Below, one piece after another: positions 46,075 to 57,122 of a DNA stretch of 64,000 nucleotides. This stretch comes from Endomychus coccineus (Eukaryota > Arthropoda > Insecta > Coleoptera > Endomychidae): positions 263,970,180 through 264,034,179 of the forward strand of contig OY294067.1 of the NCBI GenBank assembly GCA_958510875.1, read 5' to 3'. The number at the start of each line of letters is the position of its first letter. The stretch's first letter is position 1. The notes beneath the pieces were generated by a model, which was not told where the DNA came from, ran no database searches, and was given only the letters and a program-made list of their open reading frames with translations. The position numbers and the translations under genes are program-made.

Positions 46075-47188
46075 GGTCCTTAGTACTTCAATAGTATTTT
46101 TTGTGGATATGGGTGATTAATTCGTACGTATTAGTGTTATAGTGTATTATACGACTCTAACAATTCATTTTTGAATTTGTATGACATTAAAACAAAAACA
46201 AAAGAATCTTAGAATTTCCTCAGCACTTAAAAATGTTATTCCAAACACCAAACGTATGCTTTAGCCATCATAACAACTTCAGAATCTTAGTTGGGGACTG
46301 GATTTTCCTATACCAAGCTTGATGTAAGTGAAATCGAAAAGAACTGATTTTCGTATTACGCCAAATATTACGTATTCCATTATGCCTGACTTTTTCAAAA
46401 TCTACAAGTACCTCATTTAGTGGTTGTCCACTAAATCACTTCTTCATCTTCATATAGCTAATCCAGAACAAATACTTTGGCTCTACATTTTACCACCTCC
46501 CATCTAATTAAATATTTCTCTTGGAGACTCAACAAAGAGTCAAGTGAAATAATAAAAATCAGAGAACATTTATAATCAGTTAAATAGAAGTCTCGATTTA
46601 GTGGTCTAATAGAAGATAATAATGCCATTGTGAAAGTAAAATGTTTCTCCGCACCACAAAATATCATGTCGAAAGACATGAAAGAACTGTTGTTATCTTC
46701 GAAAAAGATTAAAAAGAAACAATATAGTTCACCTTGCTTAGAAATTGTGGGCGACAATATTCAACTCGAAAAGAAACATAAATTATTACCAAATACAGTT
46801 ACCAGTTGGAGATGTGTAAATGTTATCTTGTTTTCTGTATAAGCGATGCTGTGGAAATATATGTGGAAGAAATATCAATAAAAGTCGAATTAGAAAGATA
46901 CAAATGTTACCTTCATTATCGCAATTTTACAATGTATACACTGCTCCTGAGATTGTGCATGTAACAGAGAATGTTTAGGTCCACTATCTATAGTGAATTC
47001 AATAAGCAGGAAGACAGGATAAGAATCAATAAAAAGTAACATATTGTACAGGCGACTAAATCCTCATAAAATGTTAAAAAAACTTGTTCATACAATAAAT
47101 TATTCAATTGTTGTTTTTTTTTAGGTCTCTACTTTTCTTGCGATATACCGTTTGTTATCTATGCTGATAATGCCAATGCGTCAACCCC
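46075..47188. other. AT-rich spacer, unrecognised ORF
   Basis: A plus-strand frame 46630-46842 reads SAPQNIMSKDMKELLLSSKK; possibly transposon-derived but unrecognised. No other feature. Confidence 0.35.
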
Positions 47189-47353
47189 ACGATATAGTAT
47201 AATGGTAATGCTAATGCGTCTCTTATATTAAAAGCGTAGCCCAAGTCTGTGAACTTACAACTCTTGCTGCAGGGTCGCTACCGTCGGATGTAAGAGCAGC
47301 TATACGGCGCACAGTGGGTAAATTCACGAATTTAGGTGAACAATAGTCAACAC

Positions 47354-47967
47354 TACGGTCGTATATACAGGTCTGGGAACTGGAGGCTCTTTCCTATGTG
47401 AGAAGTGAGTCCGCTAAGCGTCAACTGTCGCGTAGTACCAAAAGGGTGGCGCATGAGTCGATGAACGATCTCTGGCACGTATACGACCGTGTTCTCTGGC
47501 AACTGTCATTGTTGACTTATAAACACAAGGAATACCGGCGTTTTTAGAAAAAAATTACGAAACCGTGCATTTTGCCGAAATGCAAAACGGGGTACAAAAG
47601 TGTAAAGCAAGAAACTTCTGTTTTTAAAGTGCCGAAAGATGCGGAAATGCGAAAAAAGTGGATGCTTGCGATTCCGGATAGAAATCGTTTTAACGAGGTC
47701 TTTTATGTGTGCGTAACGTATAACGAAAAAGGGAAAGTTATTTTTAAGGTGAGTAATACATTTTGACAAGAGTAACAGTTCTATTCCTCTCTCAAATCAG
47801 AATAGTAAATATTGCGTTACGAGAAAAATTATTTTACTTATTAATGTGATTGTTGCCATACTTCGATCCAAGCCCTATCTGGTGGCTGAGCGAGGGACTA
47901 CGAGTTTGGTGACATGTAAGAGACTCATGTCAAACATAGAGTTCCCAGACCTGTATGGACGACCGTG
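47354..47967 (+). mobile_element. P-like DNA transposon derivative with a THAP exon
   Basis: The left end TACGGTCGTATATACAGG and the complement of the right end, CACGGTCGTCCATACAGG, are similar. They are flanked by a perfect 8-bp duplication GTCAACAC (47346-47353, 47968-47975). An additional copy of the terminus, cgtatacgaccgtg, is found inside near 47480. P elements make 8-bp duplications and their transposases begin with a THAP domain, which matches the exon found here. Only 614 bp remain. Confidence 0.8.
47545..47749 (+). pseudogene. THAP-type zinc finger exon of P-like transposase
   Basis: The frame reads KPCILPKCKTGYKSVKQET, then SVFKVPKDAEMRKKWMLAIP, then NEVFYVCVTYNEKGKVIFK, and ends at a GTGAGT splice donor at about 47750. 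THAP domains are C2CH zinc fingers with C-x2-4-C, a VPKD...R.KW...IP stretch and a final C..H. Here the first C pair, the PKD and KKW positions and the third C are present, and the last H appears lost (VCVTY instead of VCE.HF). Known P transposases use THAP to bind their ends. The rest of the transposase is missing. Confidence 0.7.
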
Positions 47968-48277
47968 GTCAACACTGTGCACAGTCAAATCTAACATACA
48001 ACTAATACACCTTCTATAATTATTCATTGTAGAAATATAGAAATAGACGATAACTTACATAAATTTCATAACTTTCGAGAGTTCAATCCTGGTCAGAGCT
48101 CAGGTTGATAATGATTTTGTTTACATTACATGTCGGTGAAAAATTAAAAAAATTATCAGCTTATCATCGTTCTCGCCGTAGCGACCCTGCGGCAAGAGTT
48201 GTAAGTTCACAGACTTAGGCTACGCTTTCGTCATGTATATAGAGTATACGAGACGCATTACCATTATATTATATCGT

Positions 48278-49639
48278 AGTCTACCCTTTACAAATGATGT
48301 TTTTTAGAGGGCCGCAGTTTTGTTGTTAGAGATTTAGTTTTACTCGTAGTTTTCTGATAATAAATACAATCAAAATTACAGTAGTTCATTATAATAGCTA
48401 CCAATTTTTGTATTGTAGATATTATTGATAATTATTCCTTAAACACTTTAAATTCTTGCCATGCCTGAAAGGCTTAAAACAAATATTTCTCCGAAAATAA
48501 GAAAAGTTTTTATACACCAATTACATCACTTCCCTCATACTACATAGAGTGGGGGAGGTAAAAAAGTTACAAAACGTATATATTGGTGTAATCTATAATT
48601 TTCCCCAATCAGTCGTATTGTCTTATTTTGTAATTGAATGTATTATTTAGATATTATATTGTAACTAATTTTTTATCGTTTTGTTTGTGTCAATCCTCAT
48701 TGTATATTTATTTATTTGTTTTATTGAAAGTCGGATTTCTTCTAAATTCAATTATTTTGGAGGTACATTAAATTTAAATGATCATATCATAATACAACAA
48801 AATAATGAGTTTTTATATTTACGATTTACGGTTGTGATAATTATAAACACTTCATACGTATTTACAGTAGTAGTATTCTTATCAGATCACCCGTAGTTAC
48901 AATCCTTCACTATTTGCATTTTATTGCCTATTTCAGTCTTCGGCTAGGTCAGAATCTCAAATCTACCTAATTGAAATTTACAAAAGGCGCCGACCTGGAC
49001 ATCACAACTGAAGCGACATCTATTACAGATGAAAGAAATTTTACATTATTAAATATCACTTTTTATTTAAAAGAAAGTTGATCGTATTTTCAGTTAATTA
49101 TGAAAACATACAATAAATAAAGTAATATTTAACAACGTAAAATTTCTAGTTTTTATCTATAAAAATGGAATATCACAAAATAACGGACAGCTCTATTCAA
49201 ATTCTGACATCTATTAATTATTAATGCACTATTATTTTTACCGTGAATCTACTACCGATGTTTATCTAAAATACATTGATCAATGTAAAATATAATACTT
49301 CATTCGTACCGTCCTCTATTGTTATTACCCAGCATTACATGTTTAATCCTTTTACCTGAATGTTCTGTCGAGTCGGGCATTCTGCCAGGGATAAATCAAT
49401 CAAAATCTAAATTGCATTCAGAATCTATCCCTAGAGCAAGGGAGAGAATGATCTTTACGAAGGGACCCAAAAATATTTTATATTCATTTTTGATGGAAAC
49501 GCCCATACAGCTAAGTGGTCGCACTCTTTTTCGGACAAAACTTGCAGATAAGATCGTCTCTGTATTCAGCGTTGTTCTTAATTTTCATGGTTCCTTTAGG
49601 GAGTGTACAAATTTTGTGAAATCTTATTATAATTTTGCC
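48278..49639. other. AT-rich spacer, nothing recognised
   Basis: Open frames at 48681-48896 and 49319-49642 have no identifiable motifs. Confidence 0.5.
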
Positions 49640-50480
49640 TAATGATAATATTAAGTATAATAAACAATAAATGAGTTCCGTCACACTCTGGATAACACTA
49701 TTAATAAGAAACAATCATCTCTTATCCAATAAAAATATTGAGGACCTTTCAGCTACCAAGTAGCCATCATCAGAGTAAACTAAATAAGAAATCGAAATAC
49801 GTCTGATGTTTAAATACTATCTGGGCTTAATAATACAAACAAGCGGTTACCACAGCTGGAGATGAATCGGAATTTAATAAATTTGCTTACACATTTTCAT
49901 CCTTTCTGAATTACCTAGATATTTGTCCGTACTGTGTTTTAAAAGTGATAAGCTTTCTTGGGAAATGGTGTAACCTATATTTAAAATATTTTTCGCTCAC
50001 ACTGATTTTTCACAATTATTTTTCTTTATTTGGGCAAAATGTTCTTTACATCGAGCTTTGACACTACTACTCACCATTGATTTCAAAATGGTATGTGGGT
50101 TACACTAGAAGGAATATTCTAACTTGATATAAAAAACATTTTGCCCATATAAAGAAAAATAATATAAAAGTCTTCGTTAGCCGAACATATTTATTTTAAA
50201 TACAGGTCACACCATTTCTCAAGGAAGCTTATGACTTTTAAAACACAGGAAGCAAAAGTGTAAGCAAAAAAGCTATTTAATAAATTCAGATTTATCAGCA
50301 GCTGAGGGTAACCCCTTGTCTGCATTATTAACCCTAATATTTAATTTCTCTTTCTAATTCAGTTTACTCTGATGTTGGCTATACTTGTTAGATAAAAGTT
50401 CATCAGTACTTTAACAGTATTTTTAATGGATACAGGTGATTGGTTCTTTTCAATATTGCATTTGTAGGTATAATAATAAT
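49640..50480. mobile_element. Head-to-head pair of truncated Penelope-like elements
   Basis: The two halves are inverted copies meeting near 50075. The right half (plus) reads SKWYVGYTRRNILT, stop, YKKHFAHIKKNN from 50090 (GIY-YIG endonuclease start region), followed by a terminal core CTGATG...GGCTA at 50369. The left half mirrors it, with its core on the minus strand at 49773-49747. Both are truncated upstream of the endonuclease, as if two 3' ends had been joined. Confidence 0.75.
49747..49773 (-). ncRNA. Hammerhead-like core of Penelope-like terminus
   Basis: Minus strand: CTGATGA, T, GGCTAC-TTG-GTAGCT, GAAA, GGTCC. All of the conserved hammerhead core letters (CUGAUGA...GAAA) are present with a 5-6 bp stem II. 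Stem III and the cleavage site are not evident by eye. Confidence 0.4.
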
Positions 50481-51012
50481 TGTTGGTCAACATTTTTCTG
50501 ATAGAACATACAATTTTCAAATCAAACTAAATATTCATAAGCGTAGATTCAAATTAAAACGTCATTAAGTACTGCAAGTGAATAAAGATATAGCTCAAGT
50601 GAAAAATTTTAAATATTTTCACAAATTGATCAATTGTAGATTGTAATAGCTTATATCTATGGACCTACATCACAACACAAGGTTCTTTTGGAATCGAATG
50701 AATTCTTTTGTTTCAACAGAAATTGGGTAATATATAGTGATGGTTTTTAATTGAAATTTTGTTGTTTACATATTCGAACATTCTTTTTTATTTCAATTCC
50801 TATTACTTCAACTTTTAAATCTTATTTGTGCAGAAGCAGAATTCAATATCTCATTATTGTCTGTAAACAAATTTTCTGTTCAATTTCAGAAACAATGGCA
50901 CAACCAATGGCTGCTTTTTCAGGCAAAATAGTGAAATGGTCACATATATTGATTATATGAAATAATAACTACTCTGTTTTTATACTACTTTTATCAATAA
51001 TAAAGTGAAAAT
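50481..51012. other. AT-rich spacer, nothing recognised
   Basis: No feature apart from sequence downstream of the Penelope-like element. Confidence 0.4.
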
Positions 51013-51338
51013 GTAACTATAGTTTCAACACCGAAGTGCCATTATCAAACAATTAGAAAATTATGAAGAAATCAATGAAACAGGTCAAGTATAAATAGAG
51101 TAGAGTAAAGTAGGGTTGAGATTAAGGGCTCAACGGAAGTTCCAAAAACAGGTAGATCCTAGGAAAGTACAGTATTATATCGTAAACATAGCAGCAATTT
51201 GTGAATTAGTATGATTATAATTTAATATTTCAAGAATTATTTAAAGAGCGGTTTGAAAGATAGTACAGTATTACATAGTAAACAAGGTAACAATTTGTGA
51301 ATTAGTGTGATTATAATTCAAATATTCTAAGAAATATT

Positions 51339-51760
51339 TTAAGAGCGGTTTGAAAGACACATGAAAAGATCACTTTGATATAGGATATTTTTATTAGAGT
51401 TTTTGACACCTTTATAAATCTGTATTGATTCTAATGTATTCAATTTGAAACCTCTGGTTTGGTTATGTAAAATGCTTAGGCTATCTAAATTAGGGAAATT
51501 ATGACCAGTTTGTAAAAAATGATTAGCAAAGGTTGAGACAGTTTTGTGGAGTCTAATAAACGAGCTAAAATGTTCTTCGTATCTTAATTTGGAATTACGA
51601 CAAGTTCTACCTATATAAAAGTCATCACAGTCTGGGCAAATCATCTTATAAACTCCAGGTTTTCTATATTTATTGGTTTTGTCTTTGGCGTTGTAAATAA
51701 GATGGCAAAGTTTATTGATTTTAAAATTATGGCGTGATAAAATGTTCGCAAATGTTTGCT
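51339..51760 (-). pseudogene. GIY-YIG endonuclease of the Penelope-like element
   Basis: After a frameshift near 51750 the frame reads ANILSRHNFKINKLCHLIYN, KDKTNKYRKPGVYKMICPDC and DDFYIGRTCRNSKLRYEEHF. The GVY...YIGRT pair is the GIY-YIG catalytic motif, followed by the conserved R and E of the family and a NHFLQTGH segment typical of Penelope-like endonucleases. The domain is complete from 51660 to 51339 and has no internal stop, so it is the best-preserved part of the element. Because of the upstream frameshift it is not translated with the RT. Confidence 0.8.
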
Positions 51761-53123
51761 TACTGTACCAAAATATGTCAAAGAGATGAATTTAGTGGTT
51801 ACATCTATGTGTTTTATACGCGGATAAATTTTATAGAAAGTTAATTGTTGTTGTTTGCGATTTATTAGTTTAATTATTTGATCTAACGGAAAACCATTAT
51901 TGATGGCTATTCGTTTTATCGTGTTCAACTCTATAGTGAGGTGTTCTATTGACAATGGTATCGAAAATGCTCTATGGATCATTGAGTGATACGCTGCTAA
52001 TTTATGGCTACGAGGGCTAAACGATGAGTTCGGAATAGTTATGTCTGTACAAGTGAATTTCCTGTAGATATTGAAGTTTATTTTATTATGGTCACGTATT
52101 AGTGTTAAATCCAAAAAGTTTATTGTTCTTTCTTTTTCTGTTTCCAACGTGAATTCAATTTTTGGACGAAGTTGGTTAATAAATGAAAGAAAGGAATTTA
52201 ATTATCTGGATGTGCCTTTGAAGAAGGCAAGTACATCATCTACGTATCTATACCAAAATTGAATATGTTTTTTTGCTAATGTGCAGTTCATAATTTTGTC
52301 CTCCAGATCAGACATAAAAATGTCTGCTAATAGTGGACACAATGGGTTACCCATAGCGAGACCTGAATTCTGTACATAAAAGTTATTATTAAATTGACAA
52401 TAGTTTTGACTCAAGCATAGGTCAAAAGCGAGTTCTATTTCATTTTGAATTAAGGGGTTAATATGTGATCTATCTAAAATGTTTCTGATTAGAGACTTAC
52501 ATTCTGAAGTTGGAATATTTGAAAACATGTTTGAAACATCAAAGGAAACTAAAAAACCATTGGTTGGTATATGGTGTGTTTTGACTAATTCGGACAATTC
52601 GAGAGAGTTTTTAACAGCAAATTTAGGTTTAAAATTAGTGAATTTCTTGAATTTCTGATTTAATTTGATTGCAAGGTCCCTTGTTGGACTATTGATGAAA
52701 GACACTACTATTTTCTTGTTGATTTTTAATAAGTTCGAATAGCTTAGGAGAGCAAGGATTGCTATTAATGAGTTTATATTTTTCGAAACCGTCAAATAAA
52801 ATTTCCCTATTTTGTAGAAATTGTTTAGGGATGATTATTATTGCATTCGATTTATCTGCCTTTGTAAGGGTTAAATTGTTTTCTTTCAATTTTTGATTAA
52901 TTGATTTGATTTTAGATGTATCTGTATGATTGAATTGTTTTTTAGTTGATGAAAGTGATTTTCCTATTTCCAATTTTGTTAATTTAGAATTATTCGCGTT
53001 AATATTTTTTAAGGCTTATTCTACCTCAGCAATACTAGTTTCTAGAAAAGTGTTACTTTGAATATGTGGAGAATACTTTGGTTCCTTATTGAGGAAACAA
53101 AGTTCTTCTTTTGAGATATGCAT
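51641..53123 (-). pseudogene. Penelope-like reverse transcriptase
   Basis: Starting at the ATG at 53123: MHISKEELCFLNKEPKYS, a TAA within the next 40 codons, then the typical LTKADKSNAIIIIPK segment. A frameshift near 52720 leads to the palm: GFLVSFDVSNMFSNIP (motif A), SGLAMGNPLCPLLADIF (motif B) and WYRYVDDVLAFF (motif C, catalytic). A single in-frame TAA at 52204-52202 then precedes INFLDLTLIRDHNKI and IYRKFTCTDITIPN, both hallmark Penelope RT thumb segments. Three defects in all (two stops, one frameshift) before the endonuclease. The family uses a GIY-YIG enzyme for target cleavage. Confidence 0.85.
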
Positions 53124-53339
53124 ATTACATATATGATAAAACTACTGAATAGTAAACAACGTTTACATTTAAATATGCACCTTTTCATTACATATCAGGA
53201 TTTAAAATGAATTACAGTTATTTAAATCTATTTAATTAAATATTTTAGGTGCAACCGTTAAAATATATGCACATTATAAATGTACCGAATTTGCGATATT
53301 ACTTGCTCCGTGTAAACTAGCCCTAACGTAACAAAACCA

Positions 53340-53626
53340 CACTAGACATAAAATTTGATTTCGCGCTATATAGGATTACGTCACTGTCTTAAAGCTTTAT
53401 GGATTGTCCTCTAGTCGAAACACAAGCTTTCGTTCGTGGTTCGTGTTGTCTTCGTTCCCACCTCAACGTTGAACTGTTGACTGACAAAGACAAAATAAAT
53501 CGCGAACTAACCGGCATCGGCATAGCTAATTGTCTATACTTAATTTAGTTTTTCAAGTGACTTGTGAATCGTGATTTTTGTGCGTCCCTGCTAATTCATA
53601 TTCAAAATTCTTAATTACTTATTAAC
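53340..53626 (+). promoter_or_regulatory. Putative promoter and 5' UTR of the RRM gene
   Basis: A TATA-like ctatatagg at 53366-53374 is followed by TTACGTCA at 53376-53383, which matches an ATF/CREB-type site. Both lie about 245-260 bp before the start codon. The region is less AT-rich than its surroundings. No transcript evidence, so tentative. Confidence 0.25.
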
Positions 53627-54313
53627 ATGTTCAAACGTTCGTGCCATCGTAATGTTTTTGATGAAGTTGCAAGTTTGAACATAAAACTACAACAAATGGC
53701 GGAACAACGAAACTATCAATTTATACAAATTAATGGACAACGCATATTTTCTCCTATAGACGAAAATTCTTTTATTCCTCCAAGGGGTACGGAAATTTTC
53801 ATTGGAAGGATTCCTAAAAATATATTTGAAGACGAACTTATTCCAATGTTTGAAACCGTTGGGCCAATTTATACGTTTAGGTTAATGCTGGATTTTTCTC
53901 ATCGAAACAGGGGTTTCGCTTTCGCCACTTATATGAGAGTTCAAGATGCTAACGAAGCAATCCGAAAATTCAATAATTATCAAATCAGAAAGTACGTTAA
54001 TATAGGTGTTTTTAAATCGGTCGACAATTGTAGGTTGTTTTTTGGTAACATTCCACAAGCGTTTAATAAGGCGGATGTGTTGAAAATTTTGAATGAGAAT
54101 TATGTGGAAGGCGTTGTAGATATCATTATGTACATGGATCACGCATATCCTAACTTAAATAGAGGGTTTGTATTCGTGGAATTCACAAGTCACAGAGAGG
54201 CGGCGATGGCTAGAAAACAATTGTATCCCGGTTGTTTGACTATAAATGGCGAAGCAATTTTTGTTGATTGGGCCGATCCTATACCCGATGTGGATCCTGA
54301 TGTTATGGCAAAG
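53627..54313 (+). CDS. A1CF/RBM46/RBM47-like RNA-binding protein, exon 1 (RRM1-RRM2)
   Basis: An ATG-initiated exon of 229 codons ending at an AAG|GTACGT donor. Residues 15-45 (LNIKLQQMAEQRNYQFIQIN) match the N-terminal lead of A1CF/RBM47 proteins. RRM1 spans ~55-131, with RNP2 IFIGRI and RNP1 RNRGFAFATY. RRM2 spans ~135-217, with RNP2 LFFGNI and RNP1 NRGFVFVEF. Between them is SVDNCRLFFG, diagnostic of this family (vertebrate SVDNCRLF.G). The end (VDWADPIPDVDPD) also matches. Vertebrate members guide mRNA editing, stability or meiotic entry, and their role here is unknown. RRM1 and RRM2 share one uninterrupted exon. No stops; base composition fits a conserved gene. Confidence 0.9.
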
Positions 54314-55319
54314 GTACGTTTTTCAAAAAAACTTAATTTATGAATGTAGAAAATAATGTACTTCCGCGTAATACTTGTAGGTAACGTTATTATTGAAAAA
54401 ACGATTTCCAGTCTTGAAATTACGCAATTTCATTAAAACTCTTTGAGTGAATATTTACCAAACATTATTGTATTTTATAAAACAGAGTGCAAAATAAATT
54501 AGGGAAAAGTATGGTATGGTACAGTGTAAATTTGCGTTTTTAATTTTTTTTTCGCGAACTAGTTAAAATAGTTTTTGACTGCGGTAAGGCATATTTGAGA
54601 AAAATTATTTACCAGAAAATTTAATAAAACACTATCAATTGCAAATGTTTATATAGCATCAGCATTTACCCATATTTAACAAACTAACCTGCGATGACGT
54701 TGCCGCATGGAATACAGGAAATTTAGTCGTAACGGAATTACCAAATATATATAATATAGCATCAGTATTTATAATAATTATTTTTCATCTAATGGTGATC
54801 TCTGAAAATGCTTTTCCGCGCTTCCATATCGAATGTACTCTGTAATTCATTGATGATTTTAACTATAACTATTCAAATTTTGGCTTTTCAGATTGTCCCA
54901 TATCATACTTTACCCTAAATTAGTATATGATAGAACATTTTGTTTATTAATGGAGTCGTTTTTATTTTTTGATGATCGAAAACATTACGACGTCTCACAA
55001 ATAATGATGAACACATTTATTTTTCTCATAATTTGATGACATTCAAGGCGCAAGTCTCCGGAAAGGTGAAACGGTAAACATTATGATAACTTCCTGCAAG
55101 TTCTTAAACTATTTGTTCGCGGCTTTGTTATCAAGTTTAATTTATTTTCTTTTCAAATCCTTCAAACAACAAAGTAGCTAACCTTATATATAACATTCTA
55201 TATATTAGAATATTAGGTTAGTGGAGTTTATCTAATTGCGATGTAACCCATCATTGGATTGAACAATAAACAGGTGGCAAACGGAAAATCTAATTACTAT
55301 TACTAAGCACTTAGATATA

Positions 55320-56457
55320 GTCCAGGCAACGAACCGGAAAATAAAAAAAATATATAGTAAGCTAGAATTTCAAATATTTTTTTGTATTTTGTTCCTAATA
55401 CCCCATAGATCATTCATGACTATCAAGACCGCGGGGGTCGACCTTTCTACTCCCCCAAAACGGGGTTTCAACTCCTCAGAGGAGCATTCTTATAAAAACA
55501 ATCCAAAAGTTTAGAAAATTAATGAATTAAGAGCCGAAAATGACCCCTAATATGTTTTTTGGGTCGCTGATCATGATTCCGCAGTTAGTTTTCTCGGAAA
55601 ACTCCCTCCAGATGAGAAATTTGTAAAATTTATATATAATACATAATTTATAATGTGGTTGCAAAAATGACCTCTAGTAGGTTTGTTGGGTCGCTGATCA
55701 CGATTCCGCTGTTATTTTTCCAAAAAAACTCTCTAGATGAAAAATTCGGGACATTTGAGATTTTCCAAAGACGGTTTTGAATAATAAAGTATAATAATGT
55801 GGCTAAAATGACCTCTAGTAGATTTTTTGGGTCGCTGATCACGATTCCGCTGTTATTTTTCCCAAAAAACTTTCCAGATGGAAAATTCGGGAAATTCGAG
55901 ATTTTCCTAAGACGGTTATGAATAATAAAGTATAATAAAGTGGCAAAAATGACCTCTAGTAGGTTTTTTGGGTCGCTGATCACGATTCCGCTGTTATTTT
56001 TCCCGAAATCTCTCCAGATGGAAAATTCGGGAAAATTGAGATTTTCCTGAGACGGTTATGAATAATAAAGTATAATTTTGTTGCAAAAATGACCTCTAGT
56101 CTCTAGTCTAGGCAACAAAATTATAAATTATATACTTATTATATATAAATTTTCCAAATTTCCCATCTAGAGGGAGTTTTCCGAGAAAACTAACTGCGGA
56201 ATCATGATCAGCGACTCAAAAAACATACTAGGGCTCATTTTCGGCTCTTAATTCATTAATTTTCTAAACTTTTGGATTGTTTTTATAAGAATGCTCCTCT
56301 GAGGGGTTGAAATCCCGTTTTGGGGGCGTAGAAAGGTCGACCCCCGCGGTCTTGATAGTCATGAATGATCTATGGAGTATTAGGAAAAAAAATTTGAAAT
56401 TCTAGCTTACTACATTTTTTTTTTATTATGGCCTTTTTCCCGGCTTATTGCCTGGAC
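55320..56457. mobile_element. TA-flanked foldback-like element, 1,138 bp
   Basis: Ends GTCCAGGCAA and its complement, each adjacent to TA (55318-55319 and 56458-56459). Long arms (55320-55690 and ~56100-56457) are inverted copies. The middle is a tandem array of ~140 bp (gacctctagtag at 55669, 55809, 55951 and 56091). No transposase. It sits in intron 1 of the RRM gene. Confidence 0.8.
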
Positions 56458-57122
56458 TATTATTGAGTATTCAGCAGGATATTGACATTTTTAGAATTAT
56501 TATTATCTAGGGACTCGAGCAAACCATAATATTAAGGTAATTTAAAAATTTCACACATTGACAATGAAAATTATGAATTAAATTTACTTGAATTTCTAGA
56601 AATTAATTAATATAAAAAATCTGATATCTTGCTCTGAATGAACAAGTGCTTAATAATTTTTCCTTGTCAAATTTGTGTACCGTCAACTGGGGCGAATTGG
56701 GACGGTTTTTGGAAGTTTTTTTATGATGTGTAGTAAAAATCGTTTCCTTGAGGAAAATTGCACGTTATCATTCCTCCACAAACTTACCCAATACTGGTTG
56801 AACATTTTTTTTTAAATTATTTTCTTCTGCCCTGCTTCTCCCTTGATTTGAAGTTAAGTGGGACATGCCTTTATCTTCTTCTTATTATTGTTTTGAACGG
56901 AAGCAAATAAAGTAACTATAATAGATATCTTTTTCTTTTTAGTGTTAGCTTATGTTGTGATTGTTTATTACACATTTGGAATAATTAATTTGCTTGAATA
57001 TTTCAAATGTTATCAAAGGAGCATTCAAACAGGTCTACAACGTCCGACCGTGGAAAAAACTGTGTGTTTACGGTTGGTTACTAGACTTTCTAATCCTTTG
57101 GATGTGAGGAAACAATAACACT
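56458..57122. other. AT-rich intronic sequence
   Basis: A gtccgaccgtgg near 57048 resembles the P-like terminus, but no partner was found. Confidence 0.4.

Larger units (their letters stand above)
47189..48277. mobile_element. TIR element (host of a nested P-like element)
   Basis: Left acgatatagtataatggtaa and right ttaccattatattatatcgt are inverted ends. The inner arms gtctgtgaacttacaactct and complement, and gcagggtcgctac and complement, also pair. The P-like element lies inside it. No coding sequence belongs to the outer element itself. Confidence 0.7.
51013..53123 (-). mobile_element. Penelope-like element, nearly full coding region, degraded
   Basis: In minus orientation: RT from an ATG at 53123, in-frame stops, a GIY-YIG endonuclease ending at 51339, then a terminal segment with TGATAATGGCAC-TTCG-GTGTTGAAAC at 51047-51021 and GAAACTATAGTTAC. 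The last sequence is shared with the palindrome at 15521-15618. Its start lies about 500 bp upstream of the RNA-binding protein gene on the other strand. Confidence 0.85.

Noticed and set aside
55648..55983. 111-codon minus-strand ORF with a repeated ISDPKNLLEVI-type pattern
   Set aside because: It is a translation of the ~140-bp tandem array inside the TA-flanked element. The protein repeats only because the DNA does.
57040..57060. P-like terminus gtccgaccgtgg
   Set aside because: No partner terminus or 8-bp duplication could be found nearby, so not called as an element.
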